64,000 nt of DNA from Myxococcales bacterium (lineage in GTDB: Bacteria; Myxococcota_A; Polyangia; Polyangiales; Polyangiaceae). The notes beneath the pieces are model-generated. The model was not told the DNA's origin. It searched no databases and saw nothing but the letters and a program-made list of their open reading frames with translations. Positions within the stretch are counted from its first letter, which is position 1. The number at the start of each line of letters is the position of its first letter. A program made the translations under genes and the position numbers. Shown in pieces: positions 37,720 through 47,064 of this stretch. The DNA lies in NCBI GenBank assembly GCA_025359105.1, contig JANYHK010000016.1, positions 1 to 64,000 on the forward strand, written 5' to 3'.

Positions 37720-38361
37720 ATGGCGATGACGAAACCCGACGACGATCTGCGCGCGCGCATCTTGCGGGCCAGCGTCACGCTCATCGACGAGCAAGGGCTC
37801 GGCTCGCTCAGCATGCGCGAGGTCGCGCGGCGCGCCGGCGTCAGCCACCAGGCGCCCTACCACCACTTCGAGGATCGCGCGGCCATCCTCGCCGCCATCT
37901 GCGAGGAAGGCTTCGACGAGCTGCAGCGCCGGATGAAGGACGCGCAGGTGTCCGCACCGAAGACCGTGGGCGAGCTGTTCGAGCGCTGCGGCCACGCCTA
38001 CGTCGGGTTCGCGCTCACGTACCCCGCGCACTTCCGGATCATGTTCCGGCCCGAGCTCGTCGAGATGGCGAAGTTCCCCGAAGCGCAGTGCAAGGCCGAG
38101 GCGGCGTTCGCCCAGCTCGTGCAGGTCGTCGGGCGGTATGCGGCCGAGGGGCGCGGCTGGCAGGGCAAGGAGCAGGCGCTCATCTCGCTGTGCTGGTCGG
38201 TGTCGCACGGTCTCGCGAGCCTTCTCCTCGACGGCCCGCTGCGCGTGAAGCAGCCGGAGGCCACCGCGCAGCTCGAGAAGCACGTGACGGACGTGCTGCG
38301 GGCCTTTCGCGTGATGGTCGAAGCCGGTCTCACGCGCGGCGACGAAGCGGGCGGCCGTTGA
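37720..38361 (+). CDS. TetR-family transcriptional regulator, 213 aa
   Basis: ATG at 37720 (MAMTKPDDDLRAR); a second ATG at 37726 and a GTG at 37696 are alternatives. The N-terminal HTH is clear: LRARILRASVTLIDEQGLGS, LSMREVARRAGVSHQAPYHH and FEDRAAILAAICEEGFDEL. The C-terminal ligand-binding helical domain has the TetR_C_33-like SLCWSVSHGLASLLLDGPL. It is divergent from the RND operon and is most likely its repressor, relieved by a pump substrate. The repeated GACrGTGTC sites in the intergenic region fit. Autoregulation is likely because one dyad lies directly before its start. Confidence 0.93.
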   Translation: MAMTKPDDDLRARILRASVTLIDEQGLGSLSMREVARRAGVSHQAPYHHFEDRAAILAAICEEGFDELQRRMKDAQVSAPKTVGELFERCGHAYVGFALTYPAHFRIMFRPELVEMAKFPEAQCKAEAAFAQLVQVVGRYAAEGRGWQGKEQALISLCWSVSHGLASLLLDGPLRVKQPEATAQLEKHVTDVLRAFRVMVEAGLTRGDEAGGR

Positions 38362-38375
38362 GGTAGTCTGCACCG

Positions 38376-39155
38376 GTGCAGAGGCTGCCGACGCAGACGA
38401 GGAGCGAGATTCAGCGACGGATCGCGGCGGCGCGCGACGCGTCTCCCGGCGGGGTCATCGCGTGTGACGGCGACGGCACGCTCTGGAGCGGCGACGTCGG
38501 CGAGGATCTCTTCCACGCGCTCGTCGCGAAAGGGCCGTTCCTTCCCGCCGCGCACGCGCAGCTCCGCGCCGAGGCCATCGAGCACGGACTCGGCGATGGC
38601 GGCTCCGGCGAAGACGTCGCGCGCCGCATCTACGAGGCGTACCTCGCCAAGAGCTTCCCGGAGGAGCGCGTCTGCGAGCTCATGACGTGGGCCTTCGCCG
38701 ACTGGACGCGCGACGCGGTGGCGGCGTTCGCGCGCGACGTGATCGGCGCCGTCGGCCTCGCGGCGCGCCTGCACCCCGAGGTGACCGAGACGCTCGCCTG
38801 GGCGCGTGCCGAAGGGATCGAGATCCTGGTCGTCAGCGCCTCACCGCGCGCGATCGTCGAGGAGGCCGTCCGCGAGGCCAGGGTGGACGCCGCGCACGTC
38901 CTCGCCGCGACGCCGCGCTACGCCGGTGACACGATGCTCGCCGCCGTCGACCGCCCGATCCCCTACGGCCCCGGCAAGGTCGGCGCGATCCGCGGCCAGG
39001 TCGGCACCCGCACCCTGTACGCCGCGTTCGGCGACAACGCGTTCGACGTCGCGATGCTTTGCGAGGCGAAGATTCCCGTCGCCGTGCGCCCCAAGGCCCG
39101 CCTGCGCGAGCGCGCGTCGGAGGTCCCCGGCCTCGTCGAAATCGCTGCGATCTGA
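38376..39155 (+). CDS. HAD-superfamily phosphatase (SerB/PSP-like), 259 aa
   Basis: GTG start at 38376, 14 bp after the tetR stop. The four HAD motifs are present: DGDGTLW with the nucleophile Asp (about residue 30), VVSASPRAI (motif II Ser), GKVGAI Lys (motif III), and FGDNAFDVAML (motif IV Asp pair). The helical cap inserted after motif I (EDLFHALVAKGPFLPAAHAQ) resembles phosphoserine phosphatase type caps, so a small phosphomonoester is the likely substrate. It could also be a phosphoethanolamine/phosphocholine phosphatase-like enzyme. Downstream lies an acyl-CoA dehydrogenase gene on the same strand. Confidence 0.88.
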   Translation: MQRLPTQTRSEIQRRIAAARDASPGGVIACDGDGTLWSGDVGEDLFHALVAKGPFLPAAHAQLRAEAIEHGLGDGGSGEDVARRIYEAYLAKSFPEERVCELMTWAFADWTRDAVAAFARDVIGAVGLAARLHPEVTETLAWARAEGIEILVVSASPRAIVEEAVREARVDAAHVLAATPRYAGDTMLAAVDRPIPYGPGKVGAIRGQVGTRTLYAAFGDNAFDVAMLCEAKIPVAVRPKARLRERASEVPGLVEIAAI

Positions 39156-39193
39156 GCTTCCCACGTCATCCCCCGGCCACTACAGTCCGGGGC

Positions 39194-40336
<1,143 letters not shown>

Positions 40337-40341
40337 CGGGC

Positions 40342-41067
40342 ATGTCGAAAAGAACGCGGCGCCTCCTGCCGCTCGCGTGCGCGCTTTCGTGCGTGAGCGC
40401 GAGCGCGTGCGGCGGCTCGAACCAGGAGGCGAAGGAGCCCGAGCCCGTCGTCGCGACGACGCGCGAGCCGGAGCGACCCAAGCTCGCGGTCGCGCAGGAG
40501 CTCGGCTCGATCGATCCCGATCAAGTCCAGAAGATCTGGAACCGCCTGCGCCCCGACTTCGACAATTGCCGAAAATCCGGCCTCGAGCGCGTCGAGTACC
40601 TCCACGGCGACGCGAAGGTCTTCCTCCGCGTCGGGCCCGACGGCGCCGCGAAGTGGACCTTCCTCGAGGAGTCGAACCTCGGCGATCGCGACACCGAGAA
40701 GTGCCTCCTCGGAGTCATCACCGCGACGTCGTGGCCCAAGCCGGAAGGCGGCGACGCCGAGGTGAGAAACTCCATCGGCTTCGATCCCGAAGGCCGTCCG
40801 CCCGCCTCGTGGTCGACCGACAAGATCGCCGCGATCCTCGGCAAGAACGACAAGGACCTGCACCGCTGCAAAGGCAGCCTCAAGGCGACCTTCCACGTCA
40901 CGCTCTACGTCGCGCCCCACCACAAGGACGGCAAGGTGCAGGCGGTGGGCGTCTCGGTTCCGAGCAAGGACGGCGCCGAGAAGATCGACTGCATCGTCGG
41001 GGAAGTGAAGAGCTGGAAGATGCCGAGCCCCGGCAGCTGGGGCGCCAAAGTGGAGTTCAGGATCTGA
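40342..41067 (+). CDS. Lipoprotein with two AgmX-like half-domains, 241 aa
   Basis: ATG at 40342, only 5 bp after the acyl-CoA dehydrogenase stop. The signal peptide ends in a lipobox-like VSASACGG. After an acidic linker two similar units follow. The first has FDNCRKSGLERVEYLHGDAK, VFLRVGPDGAAKW, CLLGVITATSWPKP; the second has LHRCKGSLKATFHVTLYVAP, GKVQAVGVSVPS, DCIVGEVKSWKMPSPGSW. Each shows the Cys...GxxxVxxxV...C(V/L)...WxxPxP pattern of AgmX/PglI C-terminal domains, which in myxobacteria relate to gliding and TonB-like energy transducers. The second gene of a likely three-gene operon; its placement between two dehydrogenases is unexplained. Confidence 0.85.
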   Translation: MSKRTRRLLPLACALSCVSASACGGSNQEAKEPEPVVATTREPERPKLAVAQELGSIDPDQVQKIWNRLRPDFDNCRKSGLERVEYLHGDAKVFLRVGPDGAAKWTFLEESNLGDRDTEKCLLGVITATSWPKPEGGDAEVRNSIGFDPEGRPPASWSTDKIAAILGKNDKDLHRCKGSLKATFHVTLYVAPHHKDGKVQAVGVSVPSKDGAEKIDCIVGEVKSWKMPSPGSWGAKVEFRI

Positions 41068-41071
41068 CGCC

Positions 41072-42220
41072 ATGGACCTATCGCTCACAGAGACCCAGAA
41101 GGCCGTCCAGGACACCGCGCGCGAGTTCGCCACGCGCGTCATCGCGCCGGTGGCCCGCGAGATCGACGAGAAGGAGCGCTTCCCGCGCGAGATCCTGAAG
41201 GGCCTCGCCGAGCTGGGGCTCATGGCCGTCAACGTGCCCGAGGAGCTCGGGGGCGCGGGGGCTGGGGTCGTCTCCTATGCGCTCGCGATGCAAGAGATCG
41301 CGCGCGCGTGCGCGTCGACTGCGGTGACGATGGCCGTCACGAACATGGTCGGCGAGGTGATCGCTGCGTTCGGCAGCGACGAGCAAAAGGCGCGCTGCTG
41401 CGCGAAGCTCGCGAGCGGCGAGTGGATCGCCGGGGCTTTCGCCCTCTCCGAGTCCGAAGCAGGCAGCGATCCCGGCGGCATGCGCACGGTCGCGACGAAA
41501 GACGGCACCGACTGGGTGCTCGACGGCGCCAAGCAGTGGATCACGAGCGGCGCGCACGCCGGCGTCATGGTGGTGTGGGCGCGCACCGCCGACAGGGCGA
41601 CGCACCCCGGCACGCGCGGCATCTCGTGCTTCCTCGTCGAGGGCGGCACGCCGGGACTCAAGGTCGGCCGCGCCGAGGACAAGATGGGCATCCGCGGTTC
41701 CAACACGGTGCCACTGACGTTCGACGGCTGCCGCATCCCGGAGTCGGCGCTGCTCGGCCAGCTCCACGGCGGCTTCAAGATCGCGATGATGGCGCTCGAC
41801 GGCGGGCGCATCGGGATCAGCGCGCAGGCGATCGGCATCGCGCGCGCGGCGCTCGAGGAGAGCGTCCGCTACGCGCTCGAGCGCAAGCAGTTCGGCAAGG
41901 CGATCGCCGAGTTTCAGGCCATCCAGTGGAAGCTCGCCGACATGCGGACGCAGCTCGACGCGTCGCACCTGCTCTGCATGCGGGCGGCGTGGCTCAAGGA
42001 GAACAAGCGCGAGTTTTCGCGCGAGGCGTCGATGAGCAAGGTGTACGCGACGGAGGCCGCCAACCGGATCGCGAACATGGCCGTGCAGATCCACGGCGGC
42101 TACGGGTACATCCGCGAGTTCGCGGCCGAGCGGCACTTGCGGGACGCGCGCGTCACGATGATCTACGAGGGGACGAGCGAAGTGCAGCGCGTCGTCGTCG
42201 CGCGATCGCTGCTCACCTAG
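41072..42220 (+). CDS. Acyl-CoA dehydrogenase, 382 aa
   Basis: ATG at 41072, 4 bp after the lipoprotein stop. The family motifs are complete: MDLSLTETQKAVQDTAREFA, FALSESEAGSDPGGMRT, WVLDGAKQWITSGAHAG, MGIRGSNTVPLTFDGC, VQIHGGYGYIREFAAERHLR and the catalytic Glu in YEGTSEVQRV (about residue 367). It is clearly related to the 39194 enzyme but diverged, so the pair may act on different acyl-CoA chain types. Its last 8 bases overlap the end of the convergent methyltransferase gene (stop at 42213). Confidence 0.95.
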   Translation: MDLSLTETQKAVQDTAREFATRVIAPVAREIDEKERFPREILKGLAELGLMAVNVPEELGGAGAGVVSYALAMQEIARACASTAVTMAVTNMVGEVIAAFGSDEQKARCCAKLASGEWIAGAFALSESEAGSDPGGMRTVATKDGTDWVLDGAKQWITSGAHAGVMVVWARTADRATHPGTRGISCFLVEGGTPGLKVGRAEDKMGIRGSNTVPLTFDGCRIPESALLGQLHGGFKIAMMALDGGRIGISAQAIGIARAALEESVRYALERKQFGKAIAEFQAIQWKLADMRTQLDASHLLCMRAAWLKENKREFSREASMSKVYATEAANRIANMAVQIHGGYGYIREFAAERHLRDARVTMIYEGTSEVQRVVVARSLLT

Positions 42221-42992
42221 AACGCGTGCCCCACAGCAACGTGCGCTGGAAGGGGTAGAGGAAGGGGCGGTCGTCGGGTAGGCGGGACAGGAGGCTTGCG
42301 CGGTAGGTCTCTTCGAACGAGGCGTAGGTTTTGGCGTCGAGGCGTGTGCGGAAGTCTGTGAGCAGCGTGCCTTGGACCCACTCGAAGACGGAGTCGCGTG
42401 AAGGGAGGAGGTGGGAGTAGACCTCGGTTCGAACGCGGGTGGGGCGAAGTCCGAGGGCGTGCAGGAGGGACGCGTAGTCCGCGGAGGCGAGGACGTTGAT
42501 TGGCGGGACGTAGCCGCCGAGCGCTGCGGTGAAGCTAGGAGCGCGGGCGAGCTCGCGGGCGAGATCGTGGGTGACGTAGGCGTGGTTCGCGGGGACCTGG
42601 ATCGCGAGCTGGCCGCCAGGGGCGAGCCAGGTGGCGAGGCGGGTGAGGAGCGCGGGGTGGTCGGGGAGCCAGTGGAGCGACGCGTTCGCGAAGACGAGGT
42701 CGAGGCTCGCGGGGGGGAGGGCGAGACTTGCGACGTCCGCCTGGACGAACGACAGGCCGGGGAGCGGCGCGACGTGGGAGCGCGCGGCCGCGAGCATTTC
42801 GGTGGAGCTGTCGTAGCCGACGGTCTCGCGGCAGCCGAGGCGCTCGTGGAGGATGCGCGTGAGATCGCCGGTGCCGCAGCCGAGATCGACGGCGCGCATG
42901 TTCGGCGACGGCTGCACGAGCGCGAGGAGATCGAAGAACGGCTGGCTGCGTTCGTCGCGGAAGCGCTCGTATTGGGCGGGATCCCAGCTCAC
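42213..42992 (-). CDS. tam: Trans-aconitate 2-methyltransferase-like (Tam family) SAM methyltransferase, 259 aa
   Basis: GTG at 42992 in a 4-base GTGA overlap with the amidase stop. The N-terminus SWDPAQYERFRDERSQPF matches Tam closely (WNP..Y..F..ERSRP). SAM motifs are VDLGCGTGDLTR (motif I), GYDSSTEMLAAA (motif II) and LDLVFANASLHWLPDH (post-I), the last diagnostic for Tam. The C-terminal PSRDSVFEWVQGTLL segment also fits. The expected reaction is methylation of trans-aconitate or a related acid. The coupling to an amidase gene is unusual, and I cannot say which substrate is used here. Confidence 0.8.
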   Translation of the reverse strand: MSWDPAQYERFRDERSQPFFDLLALVQPSPNMRAVDLGCGTGDLTRILHERLGCRETVGYDSSTEMLAAARSHVAPLPGLSFVQADVASLALPPASLDLVFANASLHWLPDHPALLTRLATWLAPGGQLAIQVPANHAYVTHDLARELARAPSFTAALGGYVPPINVLASADYASLLHALGLRPTRVRTEVYSHLLPSRDSVFEWVQGTLLTDFRTRLDAKTYASFEETYRASLLSRLPDDRPFLYPFQRTLLWGTRSR

Positions 42993-44656
42993 CGCGGTGT
43001 CGCCGTGAGCACGTCCACAGCCACCTTCGGCCGCGCGACCTTCGCGGCGCCGATGCGCTCGAGGTGCGCCATGGCGGCGAAGACGGTCGCCTCGTCCCAC
43101 GCGTCGCCGACGAGCTGCAGGCCAATGGGGAGGGAGGCGTCGTCGAGGCCGACGGGGGCGGTGCCGGCGGGGAGGCCGGTGAGGTTGCCCACGAACGCGT
43201 AGCGGCAGAGCGCCTCGATGACGCGCGCGTCGAGCATTCCGCCCCCGAACTCGGCGTCGGTGACGCGCGGCGCGGTCGACGTGGTCGTCGGGAGGGCGAG
43301 GAGATCGACGTCCCCGAGGACGTTCGCCACCTCGCGGCGCAGGCCGGCGCGGAGGCGCTGCGAGTCGAGCAGCTCCGGCGCTGTGAGCGTGTCGAGCGTC
43401 GCGAAGGTGATCTGGAGATCGTGCGTGAGCTCGTCGGCGTGGTCGCGCCACTCCGCGAAGAGGGCCGCGCGGGCCTCGACGGCGATGCTCACGTAGCCGA
43501 TCGCCGCGGCGTAGCGCGCCATCGGGATCGTGACGGGGACGAGCACGGCGCCCTCCTTCTCGAGCGCGCGGAGGGCCTCGCGTCCGGCGCGGGCCACAGC
43601 GGCGTCGGCGTCGCGCCACTCGCTCTCCTCGATCCCGATGCGCAGGCCGCGGACGCCGCGGCCGATCGCGCGGGTGAACTGGCCGGCGACGAGCGGTGGG
43701 GCCCAGCGCGTCTCGTCGTCGAGCGGATCGGCGCCGCCGGTGACCTCGAGCACGCGCGCGAGATCGAGCGTGCTCGTCGCGAGCGGGCCGAGGTGCGCGA
43801 CGGTGCCGCCCGATGCGCTCTCGCGCGAGATGCGCCCCCAGGTGGGCTTGATGCCGAATACACCATTGAGCGCGGCGGGGATCCGGATCGATCCGCCGCC
43901 GTCGGCCCCCATGCCGAAGGGGACGAGCCCGGTGCCGACCGCGACGCCGGTGCCCGTCGACGAGCCGCCGGGAATGCAGTCCGTCGCGTGCGGGTTGCGC
44001 GGCATCGGTCGCTTGGGGTTGATGCCGGTGGGGGTCATCCCGTACTCGGTCATCGCCGTCATGCCGACGAGGATCGCGCCGGCCTCGCGCAAGCGCGCCA
44101 CGACGGTGGAGTCCTTCGCCGACTTCACGCCGTCGTACAGGTGCGTGCCGAAGCTCCACGGAAAGCCGCGGATCGCCATCTCCTCCTTGATGACGCACGG
44201 CACGCCGTCGAGCGGGCCGCGAGTTTTGCCGCTCCGGTGCCGCGCCGTCGCCGCCGCCGCCTCCTCGCGCGCGACGTCGTCCGCGTACATGTAGATAGGC
44301 CCCATCGTCGGCGTCCGCGCCGCGAGCTCGCGCGCGAGGGACAGCGCCCGATCGACGACCGCGGTCGGGCTCGATTCGCCTTTCGCGTACGCGCGTGCGT
44401 ACGACTCGCTCGTCCCGCTCCACGGCGCCGCCGGCGTGCCGAGCGCGAGATCTTCGCCCTCGCGCGGCGGTCGCGCCTGGAGCGGGCCGTTGTGGAGCGG
44501 CAGCTTGCCGCGCGACTCGATGGGCAAGCCAGCGAGCTCGTTCACTTTGAGCTCGGCGCGCAAAAGGCGCGGGAGGGTGAGCGCACCGAAGCGACTGCGC
44601 ACGAGGCGCGCGGCGGAGCGGAGCGCGAGACCGGAGAGGCGAGGGGAGCTGGCCAT
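42989..44656 (-). CDS. Amidase-signature family hydrolase, 555 aa
   Basis: ATG at 44656 (MASSPRLSGLALR); the frame can extend upstream but would overlap the divergent hydrolase. The Ser-cisSer-Lys triad is visible: Lys in GVPCVIKEEM (about residue 154), the GGSSTGTGVAV motif (about 230) and nucleophile Ser in GADGGGSIRIPAA (about 255). The N-terminal 90 residues are an extension relative to typical amidases of about 470 residues and are mostly helical and basic. It should hydrolyse an amide or transfer ammonia; GatA-type specificity is unlikely because no gatB or gatC is near. It is translationally coupled to the methyltransferase. Confidence 0.9.
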   Translation of the reverse strand: MASSPRLSGLALRSAARLVRSRFGALTLPRLLRAELKVNELAGLPIESRGKLPLHNGPLQARPPREGEDLALGTPAAPWSGTSESYARAYAKGESSPTAVVDRALSLARELAARTPTMGPIYMYADDVAREEAAAATARHRSGKTRGPLDGVPCVIKEEMAIRGFPWSFGTHLYDGVKSAKDSTVVARLREAGAILVGMTAMTEYGMTPTGINPKRPMPRNPHATDCIPGGSSTGTGVAVGTGLVPFGMGADGGGSIRIPAALNGVFGIKPTWGRISRESASGGTVAHLGPLATSTLDLARVLEVTGGADPLDDETRWAPPLVAGQFTRAIGRGVRGLRIGIEESEWRDADAAVARAGREALRALEKEGAVLVPVTIPMARYAAAIGYVSIAVEARAALFAEWRDHADELTHDLQITFATLDTLTAPELLDSQRLRAGLRREVANVLGDVDLLALPTTTSTAPRVTDAEFGGGMLDARVIEALCRYAFVGNLTGLPAGTAPVGLDDASLPIGLQLVGDAWDEATVFAAMAHLERIGAAKVARPKVAVDVLTATPR

Positions 44657-44708
44657 GGGGGATCGATTGTAGGTGTGGAACCCTGCCGCAAACAGTGCTT
44701 CACTCTTA

Positions 44709-45731
44709 ATGCGCATGGCAGGACCAACCATCCGGCAGCGCTTGAGCGCTACGCGGGGGGCCGTTCAGGCCGCGGTCGTCAACCAAGCTGCGCACGCGTT
44801 CGCGCGTGTTCGCTACGCATTGCCCGACGCGCAGCCGGGCCGCCACGACGTCGTCGTCCACCACGACGTCGCCTACGCCGATCCCGGCGACGCCGCCCAT
44901 CGCCTCGACGTCTACATCCCCGCCCGGACCGAGCGCCCCACGCCCGTCGTCATGTACGTGCACGGCGGCGCGTTCTCGATGCTCTCCAAGGACACGCACC
45001 GCGTGATGGCCCTCGCCTTCGCGCGGGGCGGGTACCTCGTCTTCAACATCAACTACCGCCTCGGCCCCCGCCACCTCTTCCCCGCGCCGCTCGAGGACGC
45101 CGCGACGGCGCTCCTCTGGGTGCACGAGCGCTGCGAGGAGTACGGCGGCGATCGCACGCGCCTGGCCATCGCCGGCGAGAGCGCGGGCGGCAACCTCGTG
45201 ACGGCGCTCGCCATCGCGCACGCGTCGCCGCGCCCCGAGCCGTTCGCGCGCGCGGTCTTCGAGAGGAACCTCCCGCTCCGCGCCGTCGTCTCGACCTACC
45301 CGTTCCTCGATCTGACCGACATCGATCGCTACCGCCTTCACCCCAAGATCGCCTTCTGGGCGCGCGACATGCTCAGCGACGCGGCGGTCTGTTACGTTGG
45401 CCACGACATCCACGGCGGCGTCCGCAACAACCCGTTGTCGAGCCCGCTCCTCGTCCTCGAGCACGGCTTTCGGCCCGCCCGCCCCCTGCCGCCCTTCTTC
45501 ACGAACGCCGGCACCAAAGATCCATTGCTACCCCACGCGCGCCGCCTCAAGGCCGCGCTCGATCGCCTCGGCACGCCATGTGAGCTTCTGGTTCAACCTG
45601 GCGAGATCCACGGGTACGATGCGATGGTGTGGCGCCCCGCGGCCCGCCTCAAGTGGAAGAAGACCCACGAGTTTCTGGAGCAGCACATGCGCGCATCCCC
45701 GGTGAAGAGCACGAAGGAGGTTCGACCTTGA
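44709..45731 (+). CDS. Alpha/beta hydrolase of the HSL/esterase type, 340 aa
   Basis: ATG at 44709 (a second in-frame ATG at 44715). The hormone-sensitive-lipase oxyanion motif reads YVHGGAFSML (about residue 84), the nucleophile elbow GESAGGN (about 155), the Asp is in TNAGTKDPLLPH (about 270) and the His in GEIHGYDAM (about 301). The YRLGPRHLFPAPLEDAATAL segment is typical of this family. It should cleave short-chain esters or a lactone. The first 50 residues are helical and specific to this protein. Its TGA overlaps the start codon of apaG (TTGA), so the two are translated together; it is divergent from the amidase. Confidence 0.9.
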   Translation: MRMAGPTIRQRLSATRGAVQAAVVNQAAHAFARVRYALPDAQPGRHDVVVHHDVAYADPGDAAHRLDVYIPARTERPTPVVMYVHGGAFSMLSKDTHRVMALAFARGGYLVFNINYRLGPRHLFPAPLEDAATALLWVHERCEEYGGDRTRLAIAGESAGGNLVTALAIAHASPRPEPFARAVFERNLPLRAVVSTYPFLDLTDIDRYRLHPKIAFWARDMLSDAAVCYVGHDIHGGVRNNPLSSPLLVLEHGFRPARPLPPFFTNAGTKDPLLPHARRLKAALDRLGTPCELLVQPGEIHGYDAMVWRPAARLKWKKTHEFLEQHMRASPVKSTKEVRP

Positions 45732-46147
45732 AACAAGAGGAGATGCGTGGGAACGATAAGGCCGTGTCGACGGCGATCACGAACGGCATCCGCGTCTCGG
45801 TGCAGTCGGTGTACGTGCCCGAGCAGTCTGCGCCGCGGGGGAAGCGCTACGTCTTCGCCTACACGGTGAAGATCGCCAACGAGGGCAGCGCGAGCGCGCA
45901 GCTCCGCAGCCGCCACTGGATCATCACCGACGCGGCCGGCAAGGTCGAAGAGGTGCGCGGCCCCGGCGTCGTCGGCCAGCAGCCGCTGCTGCGCCCCGGC
46001 GAGGAGTTCGAGTACACGAGCGGCTGCGTCCTGCAGACCCCGCGCGGCGAGATGAAGGGCACGTACCAGATGCAGCGCAGCGATGGATCGAGCTTCGACG
46101 CCGCGATCGCACCGTTCGCGCTGTCCTTGCCGTACACGCTCAACTGA
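45728..46147 (+). CDS. apaG: ApaG domain protein, 139 aa
   Basis: The start TTG at 45728 is chosen because AAGGAGG ends 7 bp before it and it overlaps the upstream stop as TTGA; an internal ATG at 45743 has its purine run directly adjacent and is less likely. The ApaG pattern is clear: VSVQSVYVPEQSAP, FAYTVKIANEGSASAQLRSR, HWIITDAAGKVEEVRGPGVV, GQQPLLRPGEEFEYTSGC and the final GTYQMQRSDGSSFDA. ApaG is a small fibronectin-like beta protein linked to divalent metal and Ap4A metabolism in enterobacteria; its biochemical role is still uncertain. Length is close to the usual 125 residues. Confidence 0.92.
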   Translation: MKQEEMRGNDKAVSTAITNGIRVSVQSVYVPEQSAPRGKRYVFAYTVKIANEGSASAQLRSRHWIITDAAGKVEEVRGPGVVGQQPLLRPGEEFEYTSGCVLQTPRGEMKGTYQMQRSDGSSFDAAIAPFALSLPYTLN

Positions 46148-46148
46148 G

Positions 46149-46200
46149 CGGCATCACCTCAGCCGCATCACCTGAGCGGCATCACCTGAGCGCCATCACA
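46149..46200. repeat. 14-bp tandem repeat, about 3.7 copies
   Basis: Units beginning gcatcacc at 46151, 46165 and 46179, with a fourth diverged copy (ccatcaca) at 46193, have the consensus gcatcacctgagcg. The array fills the gap between the convergent apaG and cyaY stops and runs into the cyaY stop codon. Copy number may vary by slippage. No coding role is apparent. Confidence 0.85.
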
Positions 46201-46519
46201 CCGTGACGGTCGCGCCCGAGGCTTCCTTCACGATGCGCGCGAGCTGGGCGAAGAGCTCCACCGCCGGATCCTTGTCGCTCAGCCACGCGTCCTTCGCCTC
46301 GTCGTAGGAGAAGTGCCATGCGCGCGCGTTCGCGGCGACCCAGAGCTGGCGGGTCGGGCGCTGCGTGTTGATGATGCACTTCTTGCCGCCCTTGAAGGTG
46401 AGGGAGAGGACGTCTCCGGCGCGCTCCAGGTCGACCTCGTCGGGATCGTGATCCCCGAGCGCGCGCTCGATGCGACCCAGCGCGAGATCGGCGAGCGTCT
46501 GGTAGCGCGATTCGTCCAT
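46196..46519 (-). CDS. cyaY: Frataxin-family iron protein CyaY, 107 aa
   Basis: Length and pattern match bacterial frataxin. The acidic iron-binding helix and loop is DHDPDEVDLERAGDVL, the central strands read LSLTFKGGKKCIINTQRPTR followed by QLWVAANARAWHFSYDEAKD, and the C-terminal helix is DPAVELFAQLARIVKEAS. The QLWVAA and WHF motifs are diagnostic. It should bind iron and tune the IscS-IscU complex, so it is functionally linked to the ISC operon 7 kb away. It ends in the tandem repeat that separates it from convergent apaG. The only Cys, in KKCIIN, is not part of the known iron site. Confidence 0.9.
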   Translation of the reverse strand: MDESRYQTLADLALGRIERALGDHDPDEVDLERAGDVLSLTFKGGKKCIINTQRPTRQLWVAANARAWHFSYDEAKDAWLSDKDPAVELFAQLARIVKEASGATVTV

Positions 46520-46577
46520 GGCGCCGACTATGCCAAAGAAACGCGGCCGCCGGGGATCCTTCGCCGCACCCGCGCGC

Positions 46578-46880
46578 TCACGCGACGCGGGGCAGCTCGG
46601 CGAGCAGCTGCTCGAGCATCGACGAGCTGCCGCTGCGCGAGATCAGCACCGGCCGCCCCGCCTGCTGCGCGGCCTTCTTCGCGAAGAGCACGCCGCCGTG
46701 GCTGTTCACCGACGTGACGACGACGACGACGTCGCTGCGCTTCACGACACCCCGCAGCTCGTCCGCGCCCCGTCCGCGCACGTCGCCGCAGTGGAAGAGG
46801 AGCTTGTGCCCGGCCGCCTCGGCGACCTCCTCGAGGGCCCGTTCGTTCCGATCCAATCCCCCGATCCAGGCGATCTTCAT
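46578..46880 (-). CDS. DUF2325 domain protein, 100 aa
   Basis: ATG at 46880 (MKIAWIGGLDRNE) fits the compact DUF2325 family, which begins with such a GG-containing strand; an upstream ATG at 46901 would add 7 residues. Family features are AGHKLLFHCGD, SDVVVVVTSVNSHGG and a final GRPVLISRSGSSSMLEQLL. The fold is a small Rossmann-like alpha/beta unit. The function is unknown. The upstream region is AT-rich with a perfect 13-bp palindrome at 46906-46918. It lies 58 bp before the cyaY start in the same orientation. Confidence 0.82.
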   Translation of the reverse strand: MKIAWIGGLDRNERALEEVAEAAGHKLLFHCGDVRGRGADELRGVVKRSDVVVVVTSVNSHGGVLFAKKAAQQAGRPVLISRSGSSSMLEQLLAELPRVA

Positions 46881-46888
46881 GTTGTTCA

Positions 46889-46918
46889 ATATAATAGACA
46901 TACGTTCTGTTTAACAGA
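46889..46918 (-). promoter_or_regulatory. Putative promoter and operator-like palindrome upstream of the DUF2325 gene
   Basis: TCTGTT-T-AACAGA at 46906-46918 is a perfect 13-bp inverted repeat. Immediately downstream on the minus strand is an AT-rich TATTATATTG stretch (46896-46887) that could serve as a -10 element, about 10 bp from the start codon. The palindrome would overlap the -35/spacer region, a usual repressor position. It is one of the few AT-rich spots in the window. The binding factor is unknown. Confidence 0.45.
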
Positions 46919-47064
46919 CCGTGGCGCGTCGATTTGTCGTTAGTGGCTGAATTCGCGTTGGATTTTCTCCACTAAAAAGCGGTTCTCACGCGCGCCGTCG
47001 GCGCTTGCCGCCATTTTCCTCCGCCGAAACCATCCTGACACAGTGCGTCATTAAGGTGGAGACG

